64,000 nt of DNA from Benincasa hispida (taxonomy: Eukaryota; Streptophyta; Magnoliopsida; Cucurbitales; Cucurbitaceae): positions 55,279,573 through 55,343,572 of the forward strand of contig NC_052354.1 in the NCBI RefSeq assembly GCF_009727055.1, given 5' to 3'. Position numbers and translations under genes: made by a program. Shown here one piece after another: positions 10,391 to 25,963 of this stretch; position 1 is the stretch's first letter, and the number at the start of each line of letters is the position of its first letter. Below the pieces are notes generated by a model. The model was not told the DNA's origin, did not search any database, and worked only from the letters and a program-made list of their open reading frames with translations.

Positions 10391-11985
10391 TCAGTTAATT
10401 GCCTTTTTTGTTTGTAAGGCCATAAATAGCAACTTTATAGTGGTAAAAGAAAGCTTCTTGAGTCATCTTTTGAATAGAGAACATAGTTTAATTTTATGGA
10501 GAATTTTTCTCCACTCTTAAAGAATAAATTTTGTTTGTTTGCCTTGAATTTGATCTAATACTTTGAAATATATTGCATCAATTTTCTTATAAAAGTTCAA
10601 AAGTTTAATTACTAAAATTATAAATCTCACACAATCTTAAATTAAATGGATCGCAATGAAAAGTATAAATTGTTGTATTTAAAAAAAATCATGGCTTTAA
10701 TTGATATCAACGTAGTTTCACAAGTTTATGGGTATAATTAGATATTTTTCTTGATAATAATTTTTATATAACTAACCAAGCTTTTCCTACAATGGTCAGT
10801 TAAGAAACATGATAATATCAAAACTACCCTGTATATATGTTGTATACCATGAAACATGTATTCTTTGAAATACTAATATGCCATAAATATTCTACAATAA
10901 TTTTAAGGTACCTTTGAGGGCATTTTTTGAAATGACTAAAATTATTTTGACCTATTCAAAATCACTTTGAAACATACTTTTAGTCATTCAAACTCAATTT
11001 TGATGATATAAAAATTACATTTACAAATGTAGAATTAAATATTAAATTAATTTTAAATGATTAAGGGCATAATTTGGATTGGCTACAGAAAAAAAAATTC
11101 AAAAAAGTCATTTTTATTTAAATTCTTGACGAAAATTGTTTAAAATAAACTTTGAAAATGTTTCAAAAGCTATTTCAATTTTTTCCAAAATGACTTATTT
11201 TTAAAATTAAACCAAACACACCTTAAATAAAGGCGTATTTTGAAGTGATTTTAAATATATCAAAAGTAATTTTAATAATTTCAAAATTACTTTAAAACAC
11301 GATGGAGTTGTAACAAAATAAATTGATAATTAAAGTTAAACAAAATGGAAGATAAGAATGAAATAGAGATGGACTCAAAAACAAACAGAATCTATTGTTT
11401 TTTTTTTTTTTTTTTTTTAATTCTTTTTGGGCACTGGCCCATTTGGAATAAACAAGAAAGAAAATAGTATCTGCCTCTCACTGCCTGTAAAGTCATTTTT
11501 TCCCCCACAGCTTTGAAAAGCAAATTTGGTAATGAAATGGAACTGTAAGAGAGAATGACATCACATTGTTTCAATTATGAAATAATTATTAATTTATAGT
11601 TTTCAATCATAATTGAACTCTTAATTTATTGACAATAAAGTTTGAATGAATCCATTGAACTTGCTTCAACCACCCAACAAAGTAGACTTGCTCATCCAAA
11701 CCTTGAATCCTTTTTGGCAATTTTAAATAAATGTGTTCATATGTATTTTGTTCTTTTTTTATGATTGTGTTTTTTATATGTTTCTTGGACAATTCAAATG
11801 TTGCTTTCTTGTTTTTTTTCCCCCCTTGTTTTTCCTCTTTTTCTCCTATTAACTAATGATTGTGTTATTTTCTTCATTTTAACTTTTCCCAATTTGTTTA
11901 TTGTATATATGATCTATGTCCTTAGTTCAAATCAATTTGGTATGAGTAAGGTTCTAAAAAAGTCCAACATGTTCATGTGATAATA
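10391..11985. other. Intergenic, diverged palindromic repeats only
   Basis: At about 10905-11320 there are inverted relics built from words such as TTTGAAATGACT and AGTCATTTTTA, and CAAAATTACTTT and AAAGTGATTTT, suggesting one or two old MITEs. Poly-T lies at 11398-11418. Short frames around 11392-11980 have no recognisable domain. Confidence 0.4.
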
Positions 11986-12088
11986 TGGTCAAAATGAGTA
12001 TAATTCAACGATAATTGACATATATTTCGTCCTTCGAAGTTGGAGGTTAAAATTCCTCATACCCCAGTTATTTTGTACTAAAAAAAGG
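11986..12088 (+). mobile_element. tRNA-derived SINE, copy 1
   Basis: It begins AATGAGTATAATTCAACGATAA, which resembles a tRNA A box region. About 35-40 bp later GGAGGTTAAAATTCCTC resembles a B box (GGTTCGATTCC). The 3' end is TTTTGTACTAAAAAAA, a T-rich stretch plus short A tail. The same head, B box and TTGTACT tail appear in four other places (18421, 24924, 27410, 58755), which makes a short SINE family the best reading. Confidence 0.55.
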
Positions 12089-12205
12089 TTATTCGTAGAG
12101 ATGCAATGCATAAACTTCATAATACGATATTTCATCTTAATAACATAGAGATGATGTTACTCGTACGGAAGAAATATACATGAGATTGATGCATATTTTA
12201 AGTTG

Positions 12206-12584
12206 TGTTAAATTATAAAAAAATAACTTTAAACTTTGTCATTTGTCTAAAAAATACTCATATACTTCTAAAAAATGCAATATAACCATTGATTTTTCAT
12301 GAACGTTTCAAAACTATCATTGGAAAAAAAAAAACATTTAAATTCCAAACACAAATTTGAAAATGAAATGGTGTGACAATAATCTAAAACGAAAATTTGG
12401 ATCATCAAATTGTTCTAGGTCACCACCATATTATTCTAAGTTTCAATGTCTATCCAAAATTTCAAATGATTATACTCCAATGATAGTTTTGTAATACTTA
12501 TGAAAGTTAAAGATCAAGGATAATATTACCCCTCTTAAAAATAATAGAGTTACAAATTTCAAAAGCATGTTTTATAATTTAATC
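12206..12584. mobile_element. Palindromic MITE-like element
   Basis: The left end TGTTAAATTATAAAA and the right end TTTTATAATTTAATC are inverted copies. The inner arms also pair: AAAACTATCATTGG near 12308-12321 against CCAATGATAGTTTTG near 12477-12491. About 380 bp, no coding capacity. It lies just downstream of the METTL5 gene. Confidence 0.5.
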
Positions 12585-12961
12585 TCAAGGCATTATTTTG
12601 ACAAATATATTAAATGGGACTTAATTCTAATTTTAATTAGTACCATCGACAATACTAATAATGTTGTTCTTTCTTTTCTTTAACCATTACAATTCTTTTC
12701 CAGAAGAAGAGTTGATGTTTTACAATGAAAATTCCATATCCATTAACAAGCACTAACAAACAAAAATGGCAGGGAAAAAGGTGAAGATTTTCCACTGAAT
12801 TCCAAGACCTAAGAACTAAGTACCACAATTTTTTTAGCAAATGTGCAAGAAATATATGAACATTCTACAGATTCTCATCCTTCCAGTCGCGACAACAGAA
12901 GTTTGATGTGATCACTTTACGCGTGTGCAGGACATGGCATGAACTTCATGTACGACAGTCC

Positions 12962-16810
<3,849 letters not shown>

Positions 16811-16849
16811 CCTTGGGCGGGAGAGAATCTTGATGAATCCGTTTGTTGA

Positions 16850-16858
16850 TAACCCTAA
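16850..16858 (-). promoter_or_regulatory. Telo-box-like motif upstream of METTL5
   Basis: AACCCTAAT lies about 40 bp upstream of the ATG, in the likely 5' UTR or promoter. AAACCCTAA-type boxes are known to be frequent near starts of plant genes for ribosome and translation functions. This copy lacks the first A, so it is a suggestion only. Confidence 0.35.
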
Positions 16859-16869
16859 TTTAGGCGATT

Positions 16870-17640
16870 ATACCTTTCTGGAAAAGGGCGAGGATATCCT
16901 GTAGTGTACCACTCCACCAAACCAACTCACGACTTGTCCTCACTGATTCTTTCTCAATCTTCTAGTGTAAAGGATGTCGTCCCTTTTCCCCCAAGTAAAA
17001 GTTGGGAACAAGGGATTTCCTTTTCCTTTTTATTCCTTTTTTTTTTTTCTTTTATCATTATTCTTTCTAATTTTAGGTTCAACTAATTACGCTTAAGATG
17101 AGTTACAAATATAATAGTCAAACCCAAAGTTTAAACGGATAGTAAAAAACTTTGCTATTACTCATAAGAGTCTATCGATAGGGTCTATTACTAATAAAGT
17201 CTATCACTGATCGATTTTACTATATTTATATTTATTTACAACGTTGTTATACACTTAATTATTGGCTCTAGAAGTACTACTCATTGTTTTTATCTTTTGT
17301 TTATTGTGTTGTACTCAAATTTGTAAAATTACTAAACTATTATAGTATAATATGAAAATTTTTCTATTACTATCGGGTACCGTACTCATTTTGTTCACGC
17401 AATAAATTTGTTTTCAATATTTGTAGATCTACCTCAGTATTGATGTTTCTCACTCTATTTTTAAATACTTGTTGAGTAGTTAAGCGACACACGTGAATGG
17501 ACTAAAAAAAAATTATACAATAAAACCAGGTACTATTTGAGAAAAATTTCTACACTATCGACATAAATTAATATATCATTTAATTATGAATGAAAGTAGT
17601 ATAACTAGACCAATCGAGAAAGTGGTATGTACTACAAATT
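16870..17640. other. METTL5 upstream region and intergenic DNA
   Basis: No gene recognised. The promoter of METTL5 presumably lies at 16811-17050, but no clear TATA box was seen at a fitting distance. A copy of the short 'AGTCTATC..GATAG' motif is present at 17165-17235. Confidence 0.4.
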
Positions 17641-17644
17641 TTGA

Positions 17645-17978
17645 GGGAAAATTGCAAAAACTACTCATAAAGTAGGGTGACAGTTACAATTATACCCTTG
17701 AACTTTTAATTGTAAAAATGAAGCCCTCGAACATATACGAGTGTTAAAATGGACCATCAAACTTGCATAATTATGGAGATTGTAATGATTGTATAAATTA
17801 GATCGCTTAATTTTTATCATTTGGTTAGGATCCAATTCCTACGACTATAATATATTTGAGGGTTCAATTTAACACTTGTACAGATTTAAGAGTTCAATTT
17901 TTATTATTAAAAACTTAAAGGTGTAATTGTAACTAGTAACTACCACCATACTTCAATGGTGATTTTTGTAGTTTGTCC
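17645..17978. mobile_element. Palindromic MITE-like element
   Basis: The left arm GGAAAATTGCAAAAACTAC pairs with the right arm GTAGTTTGTCC. Further in, ACAGTTACAATTATACCCTTG pairs with GGTGTAATTGTAACTAG, and GAGTGTTAAAATGGACC with TTCAATTTAACACTTG. About 334 bp, non-coding. Confidence 0.55.
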
Positions 17979-17994
17979 AATACAAACAAAATAA

Positions 17995-18030
<36 letters not shown>

Positions 18031-18420
18031 CCTTGCTCTCAATAAATAAATTTTCTTGTACTATTGGTTATCACGTTAGCATCAATTTTGAAAATCATAT
18101 AGTTCATCACATTACAATAATATTTATGAAGGGAAAACTATAATGTGAACATAAATAGAGTACTATACTCGTAAATTTTCGTTTGAATTCACTGATAAAA
18201 GTTAGTTTAAATTATACAAATATATTTGAATTAGGCTTTAATCGTCTTTGTATTTGAATTTTGAATATTTTATTTTTACTATTTTGAATTTTGTTCAAAA
18301 AATTGTTTTAACATATTTTTCCAAAAGGTATCTTCAATCGTTAAATTTGTTCAAATAATATCGTTTTCGTTAAAAAAAAATACAAATAAAAGTCAAAATA
18401 AGCATAGCTAATAAAAGTCA

Positions 18421-18515
18421 AAATAAGCATAGCTCAAGTGACATAGTGTTTATATTATTAACATTGAAGTCACGTGTTCAATTCTCTACTTTACATATTA
18501 TTGAAAAAGAATGCT
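18421..18515 (+). mobile_element. tRNA-derived SINE, copy 2
   Basis: It carries GCATAGCTCAAGTGAC, a good A box relic, and about 35 bp later CACGTGTTCAATTCTCTAC, a B box relic, followed by an A-rich end. The 25 bp just before it (about 18385-18410) are duplicated into its head. The family assignment rests on the comparison with four other copies in this window. Confidence 0.45.
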
Positions 18516-18599
18516 TTCCAACTTTTACATACCAATCCATCTTATTTCAAAGAAAAAACTCTGCGATGGTTTCTTTTTAAACAAATTTCAAAATTATTG

Positions 18600-19079
18600 A
18601 ATAATTAAGAATAAAACCATTTTCTATTTGTCCCTTGCTCCATTGTTTACTCTCCAATTCCTTTTAATTGACCTATGCTAAACAAATCTTTACGATAAAT
18701 TTAGTAATGTTGATTTTTTTTTTTAAATTATGGCTCAACTTTTTAGTGTGCCTCTTTCTAATCGTTAAATCTAACTGTATGAATATATAATCTTATAAAA
18801 ATTTAATTCTAATATTTTCTTAGTAATTTCATTATTTTTTGTTCTTATTATAGTCTATGTAAATTGATTCAAAGGGAATAGTTTTAGATATTGAGTAATT
18901 AAACGAGGGGAGTAAGAGAGTATTGAGATAAAAAAATAGAAAAACATTTTTTTCATAAATTTAATTAAAGTAGGGAGCTTGGGGGCGTTGACGAGTGATT
19001 TTTGTTCCTATAATAACGATAAATATACATTTTATCTTTTTTTTTTTTTTTTTTGTACGTGTAACTTTTAAAATGTTGG
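18600..19079. other. Intergenic, no gene recognised
   Basis: AT-rich, with poly-T at 18715-18724 and 19038-19054. No coding region, RNA gene or clear repeat boundary was seen. Confidence 0.4.
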
Positions 19080-19645
19080 ATAATCTTTAAATCAAGAATT
19101 AATGTATTATTTTGGCTTTAAACTTTGAATAATGTTCTATTTTCATCTCTAAATTTTTCAAAATATTCATTTTAGTTCATAAACTTTTGATATTGTTTTA
19201 TTTTAGCCTTTAAACTTTTAAAAATTGTCATTTTAGTCTCTACACTTTTAAAAAGTGCTTATTTTGATCTATAATATATTAAGAATCTGTTAACTATTTA
19301 ACAAAATGGCAAAGTGACTTGTATTTTTGGATGATTAGACTACCAATAAGTTAGTTACAGTAAAAAATCTAATTTTTAATTTTGAATAAAGTGGCAAGGT
19401 GGAAGAATTTAAAAGACATTTTTAGTTCAAAATTTTAGTCGTCCAATATCTTGATGTGTTAGTTGTTAGCATTTTAGTTCACATTTATCAGTACATTTAG
19501 AGTATAGTCATAAAAAAATATAGTTTCCTCACGAGTTTGTTGAAGAGTTAACATAATTTTGATAGTAAAGACCAAAATAAACAATTTTTAAGAGTTTGAA
19601 GACTAAGACGAATGTTTTTTAAAATTTAGAGTAAAAAATATACCC
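19080..19645. mobile_element. TIR-like non-autonomous element with internal direct repeats
   Basis: The left half contains four spaced variants of 'CATTTTAGTCTCTAAACTTTT' (about 19120-19265). The right half carries the complementary sense, for example AAAGACCAAAATAAAC and TTTGAAGACTAAGACG near 19566-19612. The structure resembles the elements at 3486 and 53485 but is too diverged to set ends or a target duplication. Confidence 0.4.
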
Positions 19646-20299
19646 GGATTAAAACTTCAATAGCTCACATAAGATTTAAACTTATATTTTTTCATTTTTG
19701 CATACGTCACATCAGAAGAAAAAAAATCTGGAATTCAGTTATTTCAGATTATTTGTTCATGAATCATCAAAGCTTTTCTTTTTTAATTATGATTTAAAAC
19801 ATCTGAGCATTTAAAATATGATGGGCATGTCGGTCAACTGACCCAGCGGTCGCATTTATTCAAACTCTCGTTGGTAGAGAATTAATTGATACCATTACCA
19901 AATTTCAAAATATAAAAATAAAATAGAATCCAATAAAAAAAGACAGGTTCTCGCCCTCTTAATACAAATGGTTAGAAAAATTTAAAATTTTATTTTTAAT
20001 ATTGATTAATATAATTTAGTTAATTGATAATCTTTATAGTTGTACACACGAGATGATTAGTGTAGTATCGAAGAGATAATTATCAAATGTAAATCTCTCT
20101 GTCCTATTTTGTGAAATTTATAAATTTGAGTAGTGTTATGTGATGTTGGAAAAATAGAGAGATTAATAATCATGGGTACTTATCTATATAGTGGGGAGGT
20201 GGTAGTTACTTAGATTGTGGGCCAAATTACCAAAGTTATCATGGATAGTTATTATCCGACCTTTCAAGTACTCTAACAATGATCGTTACTCATAATTAC
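19646..20299. other. Intergenic, no gene recognised
   Basis: AT-rich sequence with no coding region. The part at 20150-20290 (rich in GTGG, TAGTTAC) resembles in style the stretch right of the LTR at 22660-22760, but I could not align the two with confidence. Confidence 0.35.
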
Positions 20300-22657
20300 C
20301 ATTTACATTCAAAATATTTTGACCGCCATATCATAAATTCATTTAAACAGGAATGACTATTTGAAATCAATTTATTAAATTGATAAATGAACAAATAAAT
20401 AAAACATTTTTTCTTGGTCTCCTAAAAACGTTTACAAATAAAACATTCAAAACAATAAAATATTATGTCTGACAATAAAACCCAATTTCAAAACATTTAA
20501 ATAACTAGAGACATACATTTAGCGGAAACGATTTCTTTTGTCCCCATATGGCTCTATCACAAGCCCGTCTATCACTCGTCAGCCTATTTCTGTCATTACC
20601 TAAAAAACATTAAGAAATAAATGTTGAGCATAAAAACACTCAATAAGTGATCCACTACTAAGGCAATTTGGGTAAACCGTTGAAACCAACCTAACATTAT
20701 CATAATGTACCTATCATGTCATAACAAAACATGGCATAGGTAAAAGCCCAAAAACATAGCATAAGTAGTGATCTTGAAGAATCACAAAACATGACATAGG
20801 TAGTGCTCCTGTAGAAACACCAAATCAATCGTAAGTGTGAACCCCAAAGAACACAAATCATAGCAATAGTGGTGATCCTATAGGGACACCAAAACATTCA
20901 TGAGTGGTGAACTCGGAGGCTTACTAACATTCGATGTACATAGCCCGATAGGAGAGTTAACATTCACCTCTTAGCCTAGCATACACAAAATAGTCAAAGA
21001 GGCTTAAACATAAAGTCATATTCTATGGCTTTCCAACCTATTCATAGTATAGCTTAAAATTACATAGCTCAATAAATCATTCCATCAGTCAATAGCATGC
21101 TCTCATGATACCATCTAGTTAACATTTTTATTTAATTTGAGTTGGGGTGTTCCAGTAAAAAATCACTTACCTTAAATCAAACGAAGCAATCCAGTCCTCT
21201 TAGCTTGAAAAACTTCATAGTGTAAATCCTAAAAATACATTTTATAATAAGTTTTATTTTCCTAAAACACAACACCCAAATTTTAGATTACTCTAAAGAA
21301 CCATGACACATACCCAAATTATTTTTCGATATAATTGCCTCGAAATCAACCATAAATTTTTTTGGACAGCTTACTTTCGATTAAAAAATTCCTCCAAACC
21401 AAAATCTCAAAAATCAATCTTATCATCGTCATAAGGTTAGGACGACTGATTTGAAGGCGAACCAATAGTAAGACACTTACCTTAGATTGAAATTCCAAAA
21501 TTTATCAAAGAAATCGATCTCCAACAAAAACTTGAATTAACGTTCCAAACACTCTGTTTGCTCCAAATTTATCTAAGGCTGCTTCACTCAAAGATTCAAA
21601 TCTACACATAAATCATCCCTTATGATTTAAAATCAAATTCCCAACATTTATAACTAATCCAAAAAAGTTCCATAGTCTTAATGCTTTGGAATTTGTGGTA
21701 CACTAATGATTTTTTTTTTTTTAAAAAAAAAACTTGAATTGATGCTCCAAACTTTATGGGTAAAACAAGTTTGGCGCAAAATTTAGTGGGTACTAAAGAA
21801 TCAATCAAGAAATCCAATGAAAACTCATCAACAACTCACCAAATAAAAATCCGGTGAGTGGTGGTGGCTGGCGGATGCACAATGACGAACGACTAAAATA
21901 ATGTGAAAGTAACATGGGTTTTCTCTCTATTGACCTCCCTTTGAAATGAAATGAATGGTTTGAAATGAAGTGGATTGTTGTCTTGATAGAGCAAAATAAT
22001 CCTAGTTCTAAATTATTTGGGATTTCATAAGTTGAAGTAGTAGATTAATTAAAGTAGTAGATATATTAGATTTTCTTTTTCTAATATGGCACTTTATCTA
22101 ATTCACAATCTAATTAATTTAAATTAAATTCAAATTTCTCTTATCAACTTAATTTAAATTAATTATCTTCTCTATTTTGTATTCAAACTCCAAAATTAAA
22201 AAGGATAAAATTTAGAATCATATTTTTTTCCTTCTTAAATTTCGATTTTTTTTTAATTTCCAAAATCATAGTTATTTTCCTTTTATTTATTTTCAAATCC
22301 TTATCCAACATAATCCAAAAATTTCAAATTTCTTATCAAATTAATCTCAAACCAGTTAAATTCTCCAATCAACTTGATCTTGACTCCAAAACCAAAATTA
22401 AATAGAACATACAATCTAGTAGTTGAGATAAATTACATCATTTCAAATATTTAATCAATTTAAGATCACACTTTTACCCAAATAAATTAATAAAAAATTT
22501 CCTTAAATTGAATCATAACTTCAATTCTTTACAAATACCATTTAAATTAAACAACTTACCTCCTAAATTCAAATTTGGCGTCAATTTAATAAAATAACGT
22601 CGAAACAATTCAAGATAATTTTTAAAAAAAAATTACACAAAAATTCGGGGTATTACG
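20300..22657 (-). mobile_element. Ty3-like LTR relic (possible solo LTR)
   Basis: Read on the minus strand the segment begins at about 22657 with a degraded GTAATACCCCGAATTTTTGTG, the style of many plant Ty3/gypsy LTRs that start TGTAACACCCCG. It is rich in TTTAATTTAAATT words. Near 20520-20620 it holds a GC-richer block (GTCGGATAATAAC, TGATAGAGCCATATGGGGAC) with small repeats of a 'GTGATCCT.AGGAACACC' unit at 20760-20890. No gag or pol is present. The left end is approximate and no target duplication was confirmed. Confidence 0.45.
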
Positions 22658-23512
22658 GTTATTCATGTAGTGGGTGAGTTAGTAGTTGCCCGAGATGTGA
22701 GTAGTTACCTAAGTTAATGGTGAGTGGATAGTTACCCTATTAAGTATGGCAGTTGCCTATATATATAGGTGATGAATATTTCTTCTCCATGTGACTCTCA
22801 CAATCTTAATCTTTACATGATATTTGTTTCCATAATAATAACACATTATTTGCCACTCAAAGTTTAATTCATTGAATTAAATAAGTCCTTATATCATCAA
22901 ATGGCGAATTAAAGAATATACTGTATTGGGATTTGAGAACATTGATTTAAAGAGTTTTGGGGCAAATTGAAGAATATACGGTATTGGAATTGGAGAACAT
23001 TGATTTAAAGAATTTCAGATATTCAATATGGAATCATAAAGTAAGTGTTCACTCATTTACTATGTATCTTGGTTGAGTTAATTATCCTACTATGATCGAT
23101 TGCTATTAATCATTTCCACATTTTAATTTAGATTGCCAAATTCCAACCCAAGTTACTAATATTTAGAAATTTAACTTAAGTTTAAATAAAGAAAGACGAT
23201 GGTAATAATAATAGCAACTCGATATTATATTTTAATTATATTTATAGACTTCAAAAGTCTATTTTTATTATTTTTTTAGACATGGTCATTTTTAGTCAAT
23301 AATATATGTCAAGTGATCGAGCTATGTTCTAAGTTGAAATGAGTCCTTCTTTCTTTCTCGTTATCTGTATGGATGTTGAAATGAGTTCTTATTCTTGGCT
23401 TGAAGGTTTGTTTGTTTGTTTTTTTTTTTTTAAAAAAAAAATTAAATCAAAATTGAGAAAATAATAACAACATATTGTTGTTGAGTATTTATAAGTGTTT
23501 AATGAGTTTCTT
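22658..23512. other. Intergenic, no gene recognised
   Basis: A TATATATATAGG string at 22759-22770 and a following TTCTTCTCCATG could be an LTR promoter relic. Two near copies of 'GAACATTGATTTAAAGA' lie about 60 bp apart (22938, 22997). No coding region is supported. Confidence 0.35.
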
Positions 23513-23811
23513 AGACCCCGTTTGATAACCATTTCGATTTTTATTTATGGTTTTTGATAATTTAGCTTATAGACACTACTTTCACCTCAAATTTTATTAT
23601 TTTCTTAGCTACTTTTTACCAATTATTTAAAAAACCAAACCAAAATTTGAAAACTAAAAAAGGTAGCTTTTAAACATTTATTTTTATTTTTTAAATTTGA
23701 CTAAAAATTTAAACACTGTATTTAAGAAATATGCAAATCGTTCTAAAAATGGGGAAGAAGTAGGCTTAATTTTCAAAAATAAAAAATAAAATAGTTACCA
23801 AACATGCCTTA
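23513..23811. mobile_element. MITE, 'CGTTTGGTAACCA' family
   Basis: The left end GACCCCGTTTGATAACCATTT is matched inverted by AAATAGTTACCAAACATGCC at the right. Internal arms include AATTTAGCTTATAGACAC and GTAGGCTTAATTTTCAAAAA. About 300 bp, non-coding, same family as 6029, 25026, 28266 and 56775. Confidence 0.65.
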
Positions 23812-24197
23812 ACTTTTAATTTTTTGTCATACAGGTACGTAAACTTTAATCAATATCTAATAAGTCATCGAGATTTTTAAAAATAGAAAAATAAGGGAAG
23901 TTATATACACAAAATAGAAAAATTATAATCTTATTTGATAGATGCTCATAAAAGTCTATCAACGACAAAAACTGATAGAAGTTTATCACTAATCTATCAG
24001 TGTTTTTTTTTTTTTTACTATTTCTGTAAATAGTTTGATATTTTTCTATCTATGAAAATTTCTCATTTTTTACTATTTTGTGTGCAATAAATTCATAAAT
24101 TTTCAAAATTGTGTCTAATAGATTAATGTCTTATATTAACATTTTTAAAAGTTCATAGATCTACTAAATATATAAATTTTTATCAAAGCTTTCATAG

Positions 24198-24232
<35 letters not shown>

Positions 24233-24923
24233 ATTTATATATAATTTGATTTTTTTAAATACGTAATTGATCGGGGATCTCTTACAAAATTATCTATTAG
24301 GCCAATTAATTTTTAAAATTCTTAAATATCTCAATTACATATTAGACGTAAAATTTAAAAGTTCATTCATTTTATAAGTATTTTTAAAATGTAAAAATTT
24401 AAAGACTTAAGACTTATAAATTCACATATTGAAGAGAAAGTCACCATACAAATATGTTTTAACGTTTATAGAGAAAACAGTGGATACCGTTTTCTTCCTA
24501 CGGAAGTTAGTACAAATTAATATTATGAATTAGATTCAATATTTATTGTAATAAGGTTGACCAAATTTTAAAATATTTTGTTTAAGAAGAAAATAAAATA
24601 ATTAAGGTTAAAATATCATTTTGATCACTTTTATTTTGATTTTGTCCTATTTTTATCTTTATATTTTTAAATGTCGTAGTCTCTCTACTTTCAATAAATA
24701 TTAAAATTAGTATATATAACCAGTTTATAGTTAAACTTTTCTAAAAAAAATTAATCTTTATTAACATTTTTTTTTATAAATAGTGAAATTAGATTAATAT
24801 TATAATTATAATTATTATTTAACAAATTTTGGTAAAATTTAACTTTAAATTACCAATTTTATTTAAAATTCATTGAAAACATAATAATTAAAATTGATAA
24901 TTGAAAGTATATGAACTAAAATA
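23812..24923. other. Intergenic, no gene recognised
   Basis: Holds another copy of the short 'TCTATCA' motif cluster (23935-24050), a 31-bp poly-A tract at 24199-24229, and at 24605-24730 a relic of the 'ATATCATTTTGATCACTTTTA' repeat type. No gene. Confidence 0.4.
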
Positions 24924-25024
24924 ATTTTTTTTAGTGCTACAATTACAAGTGTGAAAGATTAAACCTCGAATCTCTTGGAACAAAACATATGTCAATACCA
25001 CTTAACTAAACTTACTTTGACATT
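24924..25024 (-). mobile_element. tRNA-derived SINE, copy 3
   Basis: On the minus strand: AAAGTAAGTTTAGTTAAGTGGTA (A box-like), then GAGGTTTAATCTTTCACAC (B box-like), then GTAGCACTAAAAAAAATT, the degraded TTGTACT tail. It directly adjoins the MITE at 25026. Confidence 0.5.
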
Positions 25025-25025
25025 A

Positions 25026-25316
25026 AGGTTCTGTTTGTTAATTATTATTTTTTTTTGTGTGTGTTTTTTTTAAAATTAAGTCTATGAACACCATTTCTAC
25101 CTCTAAATTTCTTTCGTTGTTATCTATTTTTACCCATGGTTTAAAAAATCAAGCCAGAACTAAAAAAAAGTTATTCAAAAAATTGTTTTGTTTTTGGAAT
25201 TCGACTAAAAATTCAATAATTGTATTTAAAAAATAGACAAATCATTGTAAAAAATGTGTATAAAATAGACTTACTTTTCAAAAACAAAAAATTAAATAGT
25301 TTCCAAACGAAACCTA
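25026..25316. mobile_element. MITE, 'CGTTTGGTAACCA' family
   Basis: Left GGTTCTGTTTGTTAATTATT and right AATAGTTTCCAAACGAAACC are inverted. The interior has AAAATTAAGTCTATGAACACC as in the other copies. Non-coding, about 290 bp. Confidence 0.6.
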
Positions 25317-25470
25317 GAGTAGAATATAAAGTAGAGTTCAATACCCAAAATCATATTTTAACCTAAAATTAAATTGTAACTAAATTTAAAATACCAAAGC
25401 GAAAATAGATTAATTGGCAGATGAGTTTGCGACAAACAGGTCTTGATTCCAACCTTCAAATTCTAAGAAA

Positions 25471-25963
25471 ATGGAGGAAAAAAGTAACCGTATTTTATTT
25501 AACCAATTTAAAAAGAATTCAATATTTTACAAAACCCGAAGCCAATGGCTTAGAGAGAGGAAGGCGAGTGAGTGTGAAGTGATAAATGTACCATTGAAGA
25601 GCTCGAAATTGTGTGGTTGGAGGTCATTAATGGCTGCAGCGACAGGAACCAGAGGGACCCATCTCAGCCATTTCATTCAGCTACCATTCCAGACAGAGAA
25701 AGAGACTCTCATTTTGTGCATTTCAAAACCTTTGTCTCTAAGATTTGAAAGTTTTCTCGAGAGAAATGAAGAAATTTCAGTAAATTTAAAACTCCCTTTT
25801 CACTCCAAAACCAAATCCCTTTCCCGATTTCCGCCATCGTTGCACTTCGATTCCTTCTTGCTGCTTTAACCCTTTTCCCATTTCCTCCAAACCCTTCAAA
25901 TTTTGATTCTCCATAGAGGATTTCGAGGACATTTGTGTTTTTTTTTTTGGTGGGTTTTGGAGG
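25471..25963 (+). promoter_or_regulatory. ROP gene 5' region (leader and probable core promoter)
   Basis: The sequence becomes CT-rich and less AT-rich from about 25540 to the ATG at 25964, typical of a plant leader. A 132-codon frame (25471-25869) runs through it but shows no domain and stops before the ROP start. If transcription begins upstream of it, this frame would act as an upstream ORF. No reliable TATA box can be placed. Confidence 0.4.

Noticed and set aside
25471..25869. 132-codon ORF before the ROP gene
   Set aside because: No domain and no splice continuation; it overlaps the CT-rich leader. Kept only as a possible upstream ORF.
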